From NCBI RefSeq assembly GCF_016406325.1, contig NZ_CP066370.1:1674001-1738000 (forward strand): a stretch of 64,000 nt of DNA, written 5' to 3'. Below, in pieces: positions 9,623 to 19,938 of this stretch. Source of the DNA: Shewanella putrefaciens. Lineage in GTDB: Bacteria > Pseudomonadota > Gammaproteobacteria > Enterobacterales > Shewanellaceae. The notes under the pieces were generated by a model, which saw nothing but the letters and a program-made list of their open reading frames with translations, did not search any database and had not been told where the DNA came from. Both the position numbers and the translations under genes were made by a program. Every line of letters starts with the position of its first letter. Position 1 is the first letter of the stretch.

Positions 9623-9832
9623 ATGTCTCAAGTTACTGGTGTTGTTAAGTGGTTCAATTCTGACAAAGGTTTCGGATTCATTGAACAAGAATCAGGTCCA
9701 GATGTATTCGTACACTTCCGTGCGATTAACTCTGACGGTTTCAAAACTCTTGACGAAGGTCAAAAAGTGTCTTTCACTGTGACTCAAGGTCAAAAAGGTC
9801 CACAAGCTGAAAACGTAACCATCATTGGTTAA
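9623..9832 (+). CDS. CspA-family cold-shock protein
   Basis: This 69-residue protein is a single cold-shock domain, an OB-fold RNA/DNA chaperone that melts structured RNA. The RNP1 motif KGFGFIEQ and RNP2 motif VFVHFRAI are intact, and it starts with the usual [13 protein letters not shown]. It could be a CspC/CspD/CspE type; the copy cannot be named without comparing all paralogs. The AGGA at 9612-9615 is a suitable ribosome-binding site. A strong terminator follows, so it is monocistronic. Confidence 0.95.
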   Translation: MSQVTGVVKWFNSDKGFGFIEQESGPDVFVHFRAINSDGFKTLDEGQKVSFTVTQGQKGPQAENVTIIG

Positions 9833-9872
9833 TTTTCAGTGCAATTAGCCAAGAGCTAATCGCAACGGATTT

Positions 9873-9904
9873 AAAGAGCTGTGGTTTTTCCATAGCTCTT
9901 TTTG
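9873..9904 (+). terminator. Rho-independent terminator of the cold-shock gene
   Basis: AAAGAGCTGTGG and CCATAGCTCTTT pair around TTTTT, with one G-T pair, followed by a T-rich tail. Confidence 0.85.
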
Positions 9905-9935
9905 TTTGTGTCATTTACCTGAATGTTAATCAATC

Positions 9936-9978
9936 CTGTTTATCTGTTTATCTGTTTATCTGTTTATCTGTTTATCTG
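9936..9978. repeat. Short tandem repeat, unit CTGTTTAT
   Basis: The 8-base unit CTGTTTAT occurs five times in a row without change (9936-9975), followed by a further CTG. It lies in the gap between the cold-shock gene and rne. An 8-base unit outside a reading frame is likely to vary in copy number between strains. Confidence 0.9.
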
Positions 9979-10454
9979 ATTCTCTAATTTCCAATGCCCC
10001 AGTTTTAATCTTCACTACTCTCCCCCCTAAAAAGCGTTAGTCGATATCTCATAGTGTCTGGATATTCATTCAACCAGCGAACGCTCCAATGAGGTATGTT
10101 TAAACCTCGTACCGCAATAAGACACAGCTAGAAGTAAAACAATCATACTTCCTATTCAGGAAATAATGTTAGCTTATATACAGGGCAAAACTCATACAGT
10201 TATTCGATATAACTATCTGATAAAGATAAATAACTAGTCAAAGGCTTCTTAGAGGGTTCGATAGTCGTAAATGTTTATCGATAGTGTTACTGTGTGGATT
10301 GGACCGTACACCGCTAGTGCTTTGATATCAGTTTCTGAGTACATAGGTGAGAGGACGTCTGTCATTCTTCTCGTTGATCAGTGCTTATCTATTTATTGGT
10401 CGTCTGGGAGGCCATAAAACATTCTAGCTTGTGTTCCTTTGCTCTGAGTAATAA
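9979..10454. other. Intergenic region between csp and rne
   Basis: This stretch holds no long gene. On the minus strand two short frames can be read: 38 codons from an ATG at about 10355 (MTDVLSPMYS...) and 26 codons from an ATG at 10146 (MIVLLLAVSY...). An overlapping minus frame without a start codon (10127-10005) stays open for 41 codons. None has good support, and this may be a decayed gene or random sequence. Confidence 0.3.
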
Positions 10455-10485
10455 AAAAGCCACTCACAGCTTGTGAGTGGCTTTT
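10455..10485. terminator. Terminator after rne
   Basis: A perfect 14-base stem (AAAAGCCACTCACA with its complement) around the loop GCT, flanked by A- and T-runs. It lies just downstream of the rne stop on the minus strand. Confidence 0.9.
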
Positions 10486-10504
10486 AAATGCTCGCTTATT
10501 AAGA

Positions 10505-13500
10505 TTATGGGCGAGCCATATCCGATTCCGCGCTGTTCGCTAGTTTGACCTTAGGTGCAGAGGTATCCTCGCTCGCAGTATTGTCATACTCGCGTCCTTT
10601 TGGCACTTCAACTTGCGTTCTCACCTCAACGACAGGTTTAGTCATATCCGACGATACCATAGCCCCAAAACGACTTGTTGTTTTAGGTTTGCTTACAACT
10701 GCATCAGTAACATCAGCCGCTTGTGAATTGACATTGGTGGCCTCTGTTTGAACCTTGGGTTGTGGTTTAACAATGGCTGCCGGTTTTGTCATTGGTGCAG
10801 ATGCAACTGCTTTAGTTGGTACTTTAGTGATATCTTGTACAACGGTTGCTTTAACCACTGAGGCGGGTTGTAAAACGACTTGTGGTTCTGTTTTGGCCTC
10901 AGCAATATCTTCAACTGTCTCTGCTTTGGTTTCTTCGATTTTTGGCTCTAGCACTTGAGTTTCAGTGGTTTCAGACACAACCGGAGTGATTGTTGCTTCG
11001 GCAGCCACTTTTTGAATGACAGGTGTTTCTGCCACAGGAGCGTCTGCAATAGCAATCTTTTCTATTTCTGTAGTAGATGCTGGCGCTGTAACTGGAGCGG
11101 TATCTTCCACTACGGCGACAGTTTCTGCCTGCTCAACTGTTTCTGCTTTTACGGCTTCCACCATTGGGGCTGAACTTGGACCCGTAACGTGTGCGCTGTG
11201 AGTGACTTCAGTTGGGTATTCTTGATCTGCACCTAATTCGTCGTTAGGAACGAACTGGGCTGGTGCTGAGACGCCTTGATCATCTTCATCACGACGACGA
11301 CGTTGGCCAGCAGCGCGAAGATGACGTGGACTACGGCGGCTACGACGTTGACCATCTCTTTGTTCGCGTTTTGATTGCTCATCTGCACTAGTGTTCTCAT
11401 CTTCAGCACTTTCAGCTTCGTTATCTTGAGATACGACAAGAGGTTCAGCCATTTCTGAAGTGTCAGCAGTGACAGTTACAGGTATTTCCACAACATCAAC
11501 GGAAGCGGTCTCTATTGGCGCGGTTTCAACAGGAGTACCTTCTTCGGCTACCGTTTCTAGCGTAGCTTGAGCGGGGATAGCTTCTTTACGCGGTTGGCGA
11601 CGAGCTCTTGGTGCTTTGGGTTCAATAGTCGGCGCTTCGGCAGCTACCTCGGCTTTAGCATCAATACTTGCCGCGGCGTTAATGGCTGCAATTTCCGCGA
11701 GTACTTCTGCGGCTTCCTCTGGTGCAATTGGGATCGCGTTATCTGGCGTGTTATTGCCATTATCGATACGGACTTTGCGACGCATATTTCTACGTTGACG
11801 GCGTTCGCGGGCAACTTCTTGCTTCGGTGTATCGGCCTCTAGATCTGCAATGACTTCTTTTGGAGCTTGAACGCGAGGTTTAGTTTCCACTTTCGCAGGA
11901 CGTTTTGCCGAGTCTTCTTTCTCGCGAACTGTACGTTCTTGAGTTGCTACCGCTACTGGTTCGGCAGTTTTCTTCGCATTGCGATTACGTGGCTCACGGC
12001 TGCCTTCTTTCGCTTTATCAGCGTCTTGACTATTTCGAGGGCGACGGGTGTCTGTACGGCGGTTACGGCGATTTGCATTAGCCGCATTAGTATCAGTATT
12101 TTTGGTTTCCGTTGTTTTTGCGGGTTCAGCTTTATCACTTGATGCAAATAATGCTGTGATGGTGCCTATCAGCTTGCTAAAGAAACTTGGTTGTGGCGCT
12201 TCTATTTTCACCGTTGGTGATGGTGCTTGTTCCACTTTTTGTGGCGCAGCGAAACCTTTTAAAGCAGGCGTTGGCGCAGCAGTACGTTCCAGTTTACGTG
12301 GCTCATACAATTTAGCTTCTGGATGTTCGATACGTTTATAGCTAGATTCGCTAATTTCGTCGTCACTACGGTGACGGATCACACGATAATCTGGCGTCAT
12401 CATGTGCGCATCAGGTATTACATATACTTCGACATCGTGACGTTGTTCAGTGATGCGAATAGCTTTGCGTTTCTCGTTTAACAAGAAAGCTGCAACATCC
12501 ACAGGCACAATCGCTTCGATTTGTGAGGTGTTTTCTTTGATGGCTTCTTCTTCCATCAAACGTAAAATTGACAGTGCTAAAGACTCAGTACTGCGAATCG
12601 TGCCTTGGCCATGACAGCGAGGGCAGATATGCGCCGCCGATTCTTCTAAAGAGGGACGCAGGCGCTGACGCGACATTTCCATTAAACCGAAACGAGAAAT
12701 ACGGCCTAACTGCACTCGGGCGCGGTCGTGGTGAACGGCGTCACGTAAGCGGTTTTCAACTTCACGCTGATGGCGCACAGGCGTCATATCGATAAAGTCG
12801 ATAACCACTAAGCCACCTAAATCGCGTAGACGTAATTGGCGAGCAATTTCATCGGCAGCCTCGAGGTTGGTGTTAAGCGCAGTCTCTTCAATATCGCCGC
12901 CTTTAGTTGCGCGGGCAGAGTTAATATCGATAGATGTCAAGGCTTCAGTTGGGTCGATAACTATCGAACCACCAGAAGGTAAACGGACTTCTCGCTGGAA
13001 GGCAGATTCGATTTGAGACTCAATTTGGAAGTGAGTGAATAACGGTACTTCAGCTTCGTAAAGTTTTACTCGCTCAACAAAATCAGGACGAACTAAGGAA
13101 ATATGTTGCTTAGCTTCCTCATAAATACGGGGATGATCGATGAGAATTTCGCCTACATCACGACGCAAATAGTCACGGATCGCACGTACAATCACATTGC
13201 TTTCTTGATGAATTAAGAAAGGAGCACCTTTGGTTTGGGCCGCTTCAGTGATGGCTGCCCAGTGATGTTGGAGTACTTTTAAGTCCCACTTTAACTCGGC
13301 AGATTCTTTGCCTACACCCGCAGTACGTACAATCAGCCCCATACCAGCAGGCACTTCCAAATCAGCCATCGCTTCTTTTAACTCAGTACGCTCATCACCT
13401 TCAATGCGACGAGAAATTCCGCCTGCACGAGGGTTGTTTGGCATTAATACTAAGTAAGAGCCCGCTAAGCTAATGAATGTAGTTAAGGCTGCACCTTTAT

Positions 13501-13831
13501 TACCACGTTCTTCTTTGTCAATTTGGACAATTACTTCTTGCCCTTCACTGACGACTTCTTTGATGTTGGGGCGGCCTTGGAAGGAATAACCCTTAGGGAA
13601 ATACTCTCTGGCGATTTCTTTTAGTGGCAAAAAGCCGTGACGATCGGCGCCATAGTCGACGAAAGCGGCTTCTAAAGAGGGTTCTACGCGGGTAATTTTA
13701 CCTTTGTAAATATTGGATTTTTTTTGCTCATGACCTGGGCTTTCAATGTCTAGATCATACAGTTGTTGCCCATCAACAAGGGCAACACGCAACTCTTCTG
13801 ATTGAGTTGCATTGATTAACATACGTTTCAT
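10505..13831 (-). CDS. rne: Ribonuclease E
   Basis: This is the main endoribonuclease of mRNA decay and the scaffold of the RNA degradosome. I choose the ATG at 13831 because the protein then begins [10 protein letters not shown], exactly as RNase E does, giving 1108 residues; the frame is open for 25 further upstream codons. The first ~500 residues are the catalytic half: S1 domain ([17 protein letters not shown] region), 5' sensor, and the DNase I-like domain with the aspartates of [10 protein letters not shown] and VVIDFIDM. The CPRC zinc link is present near residue 400. The second half is low-complexity, rich in Ala, Glu, Pro, Thr and Val, with arginine-rich blocks ([29 protein letters not shown]) that would bind RNA, and it varies freely between species. 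A stretch SAPMTKP near the end resembles part of the E. coli PNPase-binding tail (weak). Confidence 0.97.
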   Translation of the reverse strand: MKRMLINATQSEELRVALVDGQQLYDLDIESPGHEQKKSNIYKGKITRVEPSLEAAFVDYGADRHGFLPLKEIAREYFPKGYSFQGRPNIKEVVSEGQEVIVQIDKEERGNKGAALTTFISLAGSYLVLMPNNPRAGGISRRIEGDERTELKEAMADLEVPAGMGLIVRTAGVGKESAELKWDLKVLQHHWAAITEAAQTKGAPFLIHQESNVIVRAIRDYLRRDVGEILIDHPRIYEEAKQHISLVRPDFVERVKLYEAEVPLFTHFQIESQIESAFQREVRLPSGGSIVIDPTEALTSIDINSARATKGGDIEETALNTNLEAADEIARQLRLRDLGGLVVIDFIDMTPVRHQREVENRLRDAVHHDRARVQLGRISRFGLMEMSRQRLRPSLEESAAHICPRCHGQGTIRSTESLALSILRLMEEEAIKENTSQIEAIVPVDVAAFLLNEKRKAIRITEQRHDVEVYVIPDAHMMTPDYRVIRHRSDDEISESSYKRIEHPEAKLYEPRKLERTAAPTPALKGFAAPQKVEQAPSPTVKIEAPQPSFFSKLIGTITALFASSDKAEPAKTTETKNTDTNAANANRRNRRTDTRRPRNSQDADKAKEGSREPRNRNAKKTAEPVAVATQERTVREKEDSAKRPAKVETKPRVQAPKEVIADLEADTPKQEVARERRQRRNMRRKVRIDNGNNTPDNAIPIAPEEAAEVLAEIAAINAAASIDAKAEVAAEAPTIEPKAPRARRQPRKEAIPAQATLETVAEEGTPVETAPIETASVDVVEIPVTVTADTSEMAEPLVVSQDNEAESAEDENTSADEQSKREQRDGQRRSRRSPRHLRAAGQRRRRDEDDQGVSAPAQFVPNDELGADQEYPTEVTHSAHVTGPSSAPMVEAVKAETVEQAETVAVVEDTAPVTAPASTTEIEKIAIADAPVAETPVIQKVAAEATITPVVSETTETQVLEPKIEETKAETVEDIAEAKTEPQVVLQPASVVKATVVQDITKVPTKAVASAPMTKPAAIVKPQPKVQTEATNVNSQAADVTDAVVSKPKTTSRFGAMVSSDMTKPVVEVRTQVEVPKGREYDNTASEDTSAPKVKLANSAESDMARP

Positions 13832-14423
13832 GATGACGTCATTCTTCTTTAAATAGAGGTCATCAAACATCACGTTTCGCTGCATTACGGGCCTAGCAGT
13901 GGTCAACTGAGCCTCACGGCTAGTGGCTAGGCAAGGTGCGCATTACTGTTAGACGCAGTCGCTGCGTGTCGCATCCTATTTATGGCTTATTTTTTAATGA
14001 TTACAAAAACAAGGAATTCGTTGTAAAACATCAACCAACCCCATAAATTCTTTAGTTTCGTTCCGGTAATGCCCAAGTCGAATCGGTTTGTCTGACGACA
14101 AGTTAAAATATTCTTCGAAATCTGGGAGGAAAGCATCTGAAAAAACCTATACAAACAAGGTGACTTTCTCGATTTAATCGTAAAAACGTATTTGTGGTAT
14201 TTTTACTCAATATACGATTTGCAAATCAATGAGTTGCTATCGAGAAAATGTTTTTTTATTCGAAACACTTTCCGCTTGGGAAAGGGATCTTGTGAACACT
14301 TTATTCACTGCTTATCCCTAATCGCTGGTGAAATATAGCAATAATCAAAAAATTCAGCAATGGAAAGGCACAATTCTTATCAGTTGTTGTACAATGGCGA
14401 CCGTTTTAGTCAGATGGCGCATT
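13832..14423. other. Divergent regulatory region rne / rluC
   Basis: About 590 bases separate the start codons of rne (minus) and rluC (plus). In E. coli rne has a leader of several hundred bases whose hairpins let RNase E control its own mRNA, and the size of this gap allows the same here (inference). I saw no clear reading frame or terminator. The region around 14160-14260 is AT-rich and likely holds promoters. Confidence 0.5.
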
Positions 14424-15386
14424 ATGAATACAGTATCCACCCCACAGCAACAGGTTCAATTGATCACGATTGATGAAGATCATTTCGAACAGCGAATCGA
14501 CAACTTTTTAATGACGGCTCTTAAGGGCGTACCTAAGAGCATGATCTACCGCATCGTCCGCAAGGGTGAGGTGCGGGTCAATAAGAAACGTATCAAACCT
14601 GAGTATAAGTTGCAGATGGGTGACATAGTGCGTATCCCGCCCGTCAGAGTGGCGGAGTCGGATAATCGTACCGCGCCTTCTGCCAACTTAAGCAAAGTCT
14701 CGCAACTTGAAGATCGTATTCTGCATGAAGATAATCATTTAATTGTGCTGAATAAACCTGCAGGTATTGCCGTGCATGGTGGTAGTGGTGTTGATTACGG
14801 TGTGATTGAAGCGCTGCGGTCGTTAAGACCACAGCAAAAGTTTTTAGAGCTAGTGCATCGTCTCGATAAAGATACTTCGGGTTTGTTGTTGGTGGCTAAA
14901 AAGCGTAGCGCGCTTAAACATTTGCATGATCAACTTAGATATAAAAAGATGCAGAAAGACTATTTGGCCTTAGTTAAAGGTGAATGGTCTGCTCAAGATA
15001 AAGTCGTTAAACAGCCTTTACTGAAGATTACGCTTAAGTCCGGTGAGCGCATAGTGCGTGTTAATGCGGAAGGTAAGCCTTCTGAAACGCGCTTTAAAAT
15101 TATGCAGCGGTACCAAGGTTGTACTTTAGTGAAGGCGAGTCCTGTCACTGGACGTACTCATCAAATTCGGGTGCATTGCCAATTTGCCGGACATTCTATC
15201 GCCTGTGATGATAAATACAGTGAGCAAGGGTTTGATGACAGTATGCGTTCATTAGGCTTAACCCGACTCTTTTTACATGCCGCTGAATTGATGTTCATTC
15301 ATCCAGAAAATGATGAAGTGATGCGGATTTCTGCGCCTTTAGATGAAAATTTGTCGCAGTTACTCGATAAGTTAAAGCGTGCGTAA
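14424..15386 (+). CDS. rluC: 23S rRNA pseudouridine synthase RluC
   Basis: The enzyme makes pseudouridine at positions 955, 2504 and 2580 of 23S rRNA in E. coli. I start at the ATG at 14424 (MNTVSTPQQQ), giving 320 residues as in other RluC proteins; the frame stays open 32 codons further upstream. An S4 RNA-binding domain comes first (QRIDNFLMTALKGVPKSMIY, then VRVNKKRIKPEYKLQMGD). The catalytic RluA-type motif HRLDKDTSGLLLVAK contains the essential aspartate. GRTHQIRVHCQ follows as expected. The position opposite rne is the same as in E. coli. Confidence 0.95.
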   Translation: MNTVSTPQQQVQLITIDEDHFEQRIDNFLMTALKGVPKSMIYRIVRKGEVRVNKKRIKPEYKLQMGDIVRIPPVRVAESDNRTAPSANLSKVSQLEDRILHEDNHLIVLNKPAGIAVHGGSGVDYGVIEALRSLRPQQKFLELVHRLDKDTSGLLLVAKKRSALKHLHDQLRYKKMQKDYLALVKGEWSAQDKVVKQPLLKITLKSGERIVRVNAEGKPSETRFKIMQRYQGCTLVKASPVTGRTHQIRVHCQFAGHSIACDDKYSEQGFDDSMRSLGLTRLFLHAAELMFIHPENDEVMRISAPLDENLSQLLDKLKRA

Positions 15387-15408
15387 TCGACGGGGATAGG
15401 TTTCAAGG

Positions 15409-16128
15409 ATGAAGATAAAGCAATACGATTTAGTGATTTTCGATTGGGATGGCACTCTGATGGATTCCATCGGTAAAATTATCACGTGTATTGAAAACAT
15501 GGCTAAGGCATTACAGTTACCTATCCCAACTGAAAGTGACATTCGCGATATTATTGGTCTTTCTATGACAGAAGCGCTGCGAGTCCTGTTTCCTCGGGGG
15601 GACAATCTCAGCACTTCTTTAGCATCTTCTCTGTATCCGCACGCTAAAAATGAGTTAAGCCAAGGCGAAGATGATGAATATCAGCAAATGCGCACCGAGT
15701 TTAAAGCACAATATTTACATTTAGACACCACGCCAACGCCGCTCTTTGCACAAGCACCTATTTTAATCGATGAGTTACATACTCAAGGCTACCAATTAGC
15801 CGTTGCAACAGGTAAGGCCCGTGAAGGACTTAACCGTGTCTTTGAGCAAACAGGCTTAGGTCGATACTTTGTTGCGTCACGCTGCGCCGATGAAGTACGC
15901 AGCAAACCCCATCCTGAAATGATCTCAAGCTTACTTCAAGAGTTGAATATTGCACCGAACAGAGCTTTGATGGTGGGTGATTCATTGCTAGATTTGACTA
16001 TGGCGGCCAATGCAGGGATTGATAGCGTTGGTGTCACCTATGGCGCCCACAGTGCCGAAAAGTTGCTGCGGGCAAAACCTATCGCCTTGATTGATAATTA
16101 CTGCAATACCTCTAAGACTACTATTTAA
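15409..16128 (+). CDS. HAD-superfamily hydrolase (phosphoglycolate phosphatase-like)
   Basis: The 239-residue protein has the HAD phosphatase motifs: motif I FDWDGTLMDS with nucleophile Asp12 and acid/base Asp14, motif II VAVATGKA, motif III lysine near RSKPHPEM, and motif IV MVGDSLLDLTMAANAG. A helical cap lies between residues 20 and 90. It most resembles the phosphoglycolate phosphatase/beta-phosphoglucomutase group (HAD-IA), but the substrate is unknown. It starts 22 bases after rluC, so the two probably form an operon. Confidence 0.85.
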   Translation: MKIKQYDLVIFDWDGTLMDSIGKIITCIENMAKALQLPIPTESDIRDIIGLSMTEALRVLFPRGDNLSTSLASSLYPHAKNELSQGEDDEYQQMRTEFKAQYLHLDTTPTPLFAQAPILIDELHTQGYQLAVATGKAREGLNRVFEQTGLGRYFVASRCADEVRSKPHPEMISSLLQELNIAPNRALMVGDSLLDLTMAANAGIDSVGVTYGAHSAEKLLRAKPIALIDNYCNTSKTTI

Positions 16129-16278
16129 TGCTGAAGTGGCAATAAATGCCGCCATGCATGAGACTTCCTTATGACCTTTATTTACGTCTCATCTTCTCGT
16201 CGATAAAACGACTCTGTAGCTCGGTATTTTTGATACGCGTCATCGATTCAATAAACAGGGCAAAGCCTTGACAAACGT

Positions 16279-16863
16279 CTAAGCGAGAACATCTACTCCT
16301 TGGGCTAACAGCATTTCCGTCAGTAATATCAGTGGTAAGCCAACTAAGGTATTGGGGTCACGGCCTTCGAGCTCTGTAAATAACGCTATGCCCAAACCTT
16401 CGCTTTTAAAACTGCCCGCGCAATAATAGGGCTCTTCTTTTTCGACGTAGGCTACAATTTGCGCATGACTAAGATGCCTAAAATGAACGGTAAAGGGTTC
16501 AACTTCGGCAGCCATCGCGCCAGTTTTGGCATTATAGAGTGCAAGACCGGTATAAAAAGTGATGGACTTGCCTGAGGCTTGGGTGAGCTGTGCAACGGCG
16601 TTATCAAAATGATGGGGCTTACCGATAATCTTGCCATCAATGACAGCGACTTGATCGGAGCCAATAATCAGGCCATCAGGAAATTGTTCAGCCCCTGCGA
16701 TGGCTTTCGCTTTGGCTAAGCGCAGCACTAAAGCGTGGGCCGTTTCATTGGTCTGCGCCGTTTCGTCAATATTAGGATTGCAGCATTCGAAGGGTAACCC
16801 GAGCTTTTGTAGTAAAGATTGTCGGTATACAGATGTTGAAGCTAAGATTAATTGGGTTGACAT
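16279..16863 (-). CDS. yceF: Maf-family nucleotide pyrophosphatase YceF
   Basis: The enzyme belongs to the Maf house-cleaning pyrophosphatases; the E. coli YceF branch prefers 7-methyl-GTP. I use the ATG at 16863 ([10 protein letters not shown]), giving 194 residues; the open frame continues upstream with no family similarity. Motifs seen: [17 protein letters not shown] at the N-terminus, [26 protein letters not shown] and the late [14 protein letters not shown]. YceF-type proteins lie beside yceD-rpmF-plsX in many gammaproteobacteria, as here on the opposite strand. Confidence 0.92.
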   Translation of the reverse strand: MSTQLILASTSVYRQSLLQKLGLPFECCNPNIDETAQTNETAHALVLRLAKAKAIAGAEQFPDGLIIGSDQVAVIDGKIIGKPHHFDNAVAQLTQASGKSITFYTGLALYNAKTGAMAAEVEPFTVHFRHLSHAQIVAYVEKEEPYYCAGSFKSEGLGIALFTELEGRDPNTLVGLPLILLTEMLLAQGVDVLA

Positions 16864-17087
16864 AAAGCTAATATCCGCAAAAGAGTAAGTCATATTGTGA
16901 CCAATCTGTGCTAAGGAGTGCAAGAGTTTCGTATTTGGGCACTTCTTTTCAACGAAAGCGGTTATTTTAGATGGCTTATGCTTGTATGCCTCCACTAGCT
17001 TGGGTAGAATTTTGCTTCCGTTAATTTCGATGTTGGGGCTAGAGAAACGCTTAAGTCGCAAACTGGACTTAAGTTAGAAATTTTTCT

Positions 17088-17114
17088 TTGACTCTAGCGT
17101 TTTCAAACTATAAT
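17088..17114 (+). promoter_or_regulatory. Promoter of yceD-rpmF-plsX-fab cluster
   Basis: TTGACT (17088-17093) and a perfect TATAAT (17109-17114) are separated by 15 bases. Transcription should start near 17121, only about five bases before the yceD ATG at 17126. Confidence 0.65.
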
Positions 17115-17125
17115 ATGCGCGCCTT

Positions 17126-17650
17126 ATGCAAACAGTAAAGATACCGGTTTCAATTGATCCATTTCGTGCTGCCTCAAGCCGCCTTACTTATAATGGGGTT
17201 GTGCCTGGGCAGTATTTGAAAAGATTAAATGAGTTATGTGCCGGCGACTGTTCCGATGTGGCAGTGTCGATTGAATGTGGCGTGGATTTACAGGGGATAG
17301 TCTACCTGAAAGGGAAGGCTGTGACGGAGCTCACTCTGATATGTCAACGTTGCATGACACTATTTACCACTGAGGTTACGGTCGAGTTTTGCTTCGGTCC
17401 ATGCCGGACTAAGGCAGAAATCGATGAGCTCCCGGATGCGTATGACCCAATTGAGTGCAATGAAATTGGCGAAGTACGTCTGCATCAATTGATCGAAGAT
17501 GAATTGATAGTCGCTATGCCGATAATTCCGCTGCATCAAGAAATTGATTGCACAATAGGATCTAAAGACATAGTTGTAGGCGAGATCGAACCCGCTCAAG
17601 AGGAGCGTCCAAATCCGTTTGCAGTGTTAGAAAAACTGAAGAGCAAGTAA
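17126..17650 (+). CDS. yceD: YceD (DUF177), large-subunit rRNA accumulation protein
   Basis: The 174-residue protein is a DUF177/YceD family member, needed for normal 23S rRNA levels in E. coli and plants. It aligns from the first residue (MQTVKIPVSIDPFRAA against MQKVKLPLTLDP in E. coli), which fixes the start. Two conserved cysteines appear in LICQRCMTLF, then YDPIE-NEIGEV and the closing RPNPFAVLEKLKSK. It leads the rpmF-plsX-fab cluster. No ribosome-binding sequence is visible before the ATG, and the likely promoter is almost on top of the start codon. Confidence 0.93.
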   Translation: MQTVKIPVSIDPFRAASSRLTYNGVVPGQYLKRLNELCAGDCSDVAVSIECGVDLQGIVYLKGKAVTELTLICQRCMTLFTTEVTVEFCFGPCRTKAEIDELPDAYDPIECNEIGEVRLHQLIEDELIVAMPIIPLHQEIDCTIGSKDIVVGEIEPAQEERPNPFAVLEKLKSK

Positions 17651-17667
17651 TCTAGGAGACAGGGCCA

Positions 17668-17838
17668 ATGGCTGTACAACAGAACAAAAAATCTCGTTCA
17701 AAGCGCGGTATGCGCCGTTCACATGACGCACTGAGCACTGCTCAGCTGTCTGTAGACGCTACCAGCGGTGAAATCCATATGCGTCACAATGTGACTGCAG
17801 ATGGTTTCTATCGCGGTAAAAAGGTAATCAACAAGTAA
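17668..17838 (+). CDS. rpmF: 50S ribosomal protein L32
   Basis: This short gene encodes 56 residues and starts [20 protein letters not shown], the hallmark of L32, ending [12 protein letters not shown]32 sits on the large ribosomal subunit near the exit-tunnel side. A good AGGAGAC ribosome-binding site lies seven or eight bases before the ATG at 17668. It follows yceD by 17 bases and precedes plsX by 15 bases, the classical order. This branch of L32 lacks the four-cysteine zinc finger; no paired cysteines are present. Confidence 0.97.
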
Positions 17839-17853
17839 TTTGTTGGCTTCCTA

Positions 17854-18882
17854 ATGACGAGTCTGACGCTTGCGTTAGATGCGATGGGTGGTGATCATGG
17901 CCCCCACGTCACAGTGCCTGCAGCCTTGCGGGCACTACAATTACACTCTTTTCTTCAAATCATTTTAGTCGGTGATAAGACTGAAATTGATGTCTATTTA
18001 CGTCAAGCAGATCCGCAGTTACTTTCTCGTATTGAAGTCATTCATACCGATGAAGTCGTGAGTATGTCGGATAGGCCTGTACACGCTTTACGTACGCGTA
18101 AAAATAGTTCGATGCGTTTGGCTATTGAGTTGGTCCGCGATGCACGTGCGTCAGCCTGTGTGAGTGCTGGCAATACCGGGGCTTTGATGGCTATGGCAAA
18201 AGTACTGTTAAAAACGTTGCCCGGCATTGACCGTCCCGCATTAGTGAGCTGCTTACCCGCTGTGACTCAAAAACCGGTTTATTTGCTAGATCTTGGTGCA
18301 AATGTTTCCTGCGATTCTGAAACCTTATTTCAATTTGCCGTTATGGGTTCGGTTTTATGTGAAGCGGTTGATAAAAAATCGCGTCCAAAGGTTGCGTTGC
18401 TTAATGTCGGCGTTGAAGAAATTAAAGGTAACGATCAAGTTCAGCAAGCCGCACAGTTACTGCAGCATACTGAACAAATCAATTACACTGGTTTTATCGA
18501 AGGCGATGAAATCTATTCCGGTAACGTAGATGTCATCGTTTGTGATGGTTTTGTGGGAAATATCACGCTCAAAACTTCAGAAGGCATTGCCAAGTTATTG
18601 GTACATCAGTTAAAACGGGGATTAACCCAAGGTTTATTCGTGCGTTTCTTGGCTAAACTTATCGCTCCTCGCATTCAGGCGGTTCTTAGTCAGATGAACC
18701 CCGACCACTATAACGGTGCAAGTCTGTTAGGATTGCGCGGAATAGTTGTAAAAAGCCATGGAAATGCGGATGAAACTGCCTATTTACAAGCAATTAGTTT
18801 GGCAGTAACAGAAGCTCAACGTCGACTCCCTGAAATGATAAAAGATCGTTTAGAGTCGATTCTTTTAGATATAAATAACTGA
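17854..18882 (+). CDS. plsX: Phosphate acyltransferase PlsX
   Basis: PlsX converts acyl-ACP and phosphate to acyl-phosphate, the donor for the first step of phospholipid synthesis by PlsY. The 342-residue protein opens with the family signature [12 protein letters not shown] and has [23 protein letters not shown] and [16 protein letters not shown] in the right order. Length is normal. It is translationally close to rpmF before and fabH after, linking ribosome and lipid synthesis in one transcript. Confidence 0.97.
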   Translation: MTSLTLALDAMGGDHGPHVTVPAALRALQLHSFLQIILVGDKTEIDVYLRQADPQLLSRIEVIHTDEVVSMSDRPVHALRTRKNSSMRLAIELVRDARASACVSAGNTGALMAMAKVLLKTLPGIDRPALVSCLPAVTQKPVYLLDLGANVSCDSETLFQFAVMGSVLCEAVDKKSRPKVALLNVGVEEIKGNDQVQQAAQLLQHTEQINYTGFIEGDEIYSGNVDVIVCDGFVGNITLKTSEGIAKLLVHQLKRGLTQGLFVRFLAKLIAPRIQAVLSQMNPDHYNGASLLGLRGIVVKSHGNADETAYLQAISLAVTEAQRRLPEMIKDRLESILLDINN

Positions 18883-18891
18883 TCCCTCCTT

Positions 18892-19851
18892 ATGCATACA
18901 AAAATTCTCGGAACTGGTAGCTATCTGCCAGTGCAGGTGCGTAGCAATCAAGATTTGGAAGAAATGGTGGAAACCACCGACCAATGGATTGTTGAACGTA
19001 CTGGTATATCAGAGCGCCGCATTGCAGCGTTCGATGAAACCGTTTCAACTATGGGCTATCAAGCGGCATTAAAAGCGCTGGAAATGGCCGGCATAGAAGC
19101 ATCAGATTTAGACATGATCGTTTGTGGTACCACCAGCGCGCCGAATGCTTTTCCTGCGGCGGCCTGTGAAATCCAAGCTATGCTTGGGGTACATACCATT
19201 CCTGCTTTCGATATTGCAGCAGCTTGTTCAGGCTTTGTTTATGCTTTATCTGTTGCCGATCAATTTGTAAAAACGGGCGCCGCTAAAAAAGTATTAGTGA
19301 TCGGTGCTGACGTCTTGTCTCGTTTATGTGGGCCAGAAGATCGCACGACAATTATTCTTTTTGGGGATGGCGCGGGCGCTGCCGTTATTGGCGCATCTGA
19401 AACGCCAGGGATCATTTCGACTCATATTTACGCTGATGGGCGTCAAGGTGATTTGCTCAAATGTGCTTTCCCACCACGTAAAGGAGAAACTTCCGAAGCG
19501 GTTGGGTTTATGACCATGAAAGGCAATGATGTCTTTAAAGTGGCAGTGACTCAGTTGTCCCATGTCGTGACTGAGACTTTACGCATTAACAATATCGATA
19601 AGTCAGAAATTGATTGGTTAGTGCCACATCAGGCCAACTTCCGCATTATTAATGCTACCGCGAAAAAGCTCGATATGAGCTTGGATAAAGTCGTATTGAC
19701 CTTAGCTAAACATGGTAATACTTCAGCCGCGTCAGTACCCATTGCATTAGATGAGGCCGTGCGTGATGGACGAATTCAACGTGGGCAATTATTGCTACTT
19801 GAAGCCTTCGGTGCGGGATTTGCGTGGGGCAGTGCATTAGTACGTTTCTAA
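18892..19851 (+). CDS. fabH: 3-oxoacyl-ACP synthase III
   Basis: FabH starts fatty-acid synthesis by condensing acetyl-CoA with malonyl-ACP. The 319-residue protein has the catalytic triad motifs: [15 protein letters not shown] with the active cysteine near residue 112, VPHQANFRI with histidine, and [10 protein letters not shown] with asparagine. [13 protein letters not shown] at the start and [15 protein letters not shown] at the end are typical. It lies nine bases after plsX. Confidence 0.97.
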   Translation: MHTKILGTGSYLPVQVRSNQDLEEMVETTDQWIVERTGISERRIAAFDETVSTMGYQAALKALEMAGIEASDLDMIVCGTTSAPNAFPAAACEIQAMLGVHTIPAFDIAAACSGFVYALSVADQFVKTGAAKKVLVIGADVLSRLCGPEDRTTIILFGDGAGAAVIGASETPGIISTHIYADGRQGDLLKCAFPPRKGETSEAVGFMTMKGNDVFKVAVTQLSHVVTETLRINNIDKSEIDWLVPHQANFRIINATAKKLDMSLDKVVLTLAKHGNTSAASVPIALDEAVRDGRIQRGQLLLLEAFGAGFAWGSALVRF

Positions 19852-19938
19852 GTTTTTCATCTAAGTGACATAGCATTAGCTTATGTTAGGTGTGTAGATT
19901 AATTTCAATAAATTAAGTTCGCCATAGGTAATTTGAAT

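Noticed and set aside
10545..12341. Several plus-strand frames opposite the C-terminal half of rne
   Set aside because: They mirror the low-complexity, Ala/Glu/Val-rich region of RNase E and have no independent signals.
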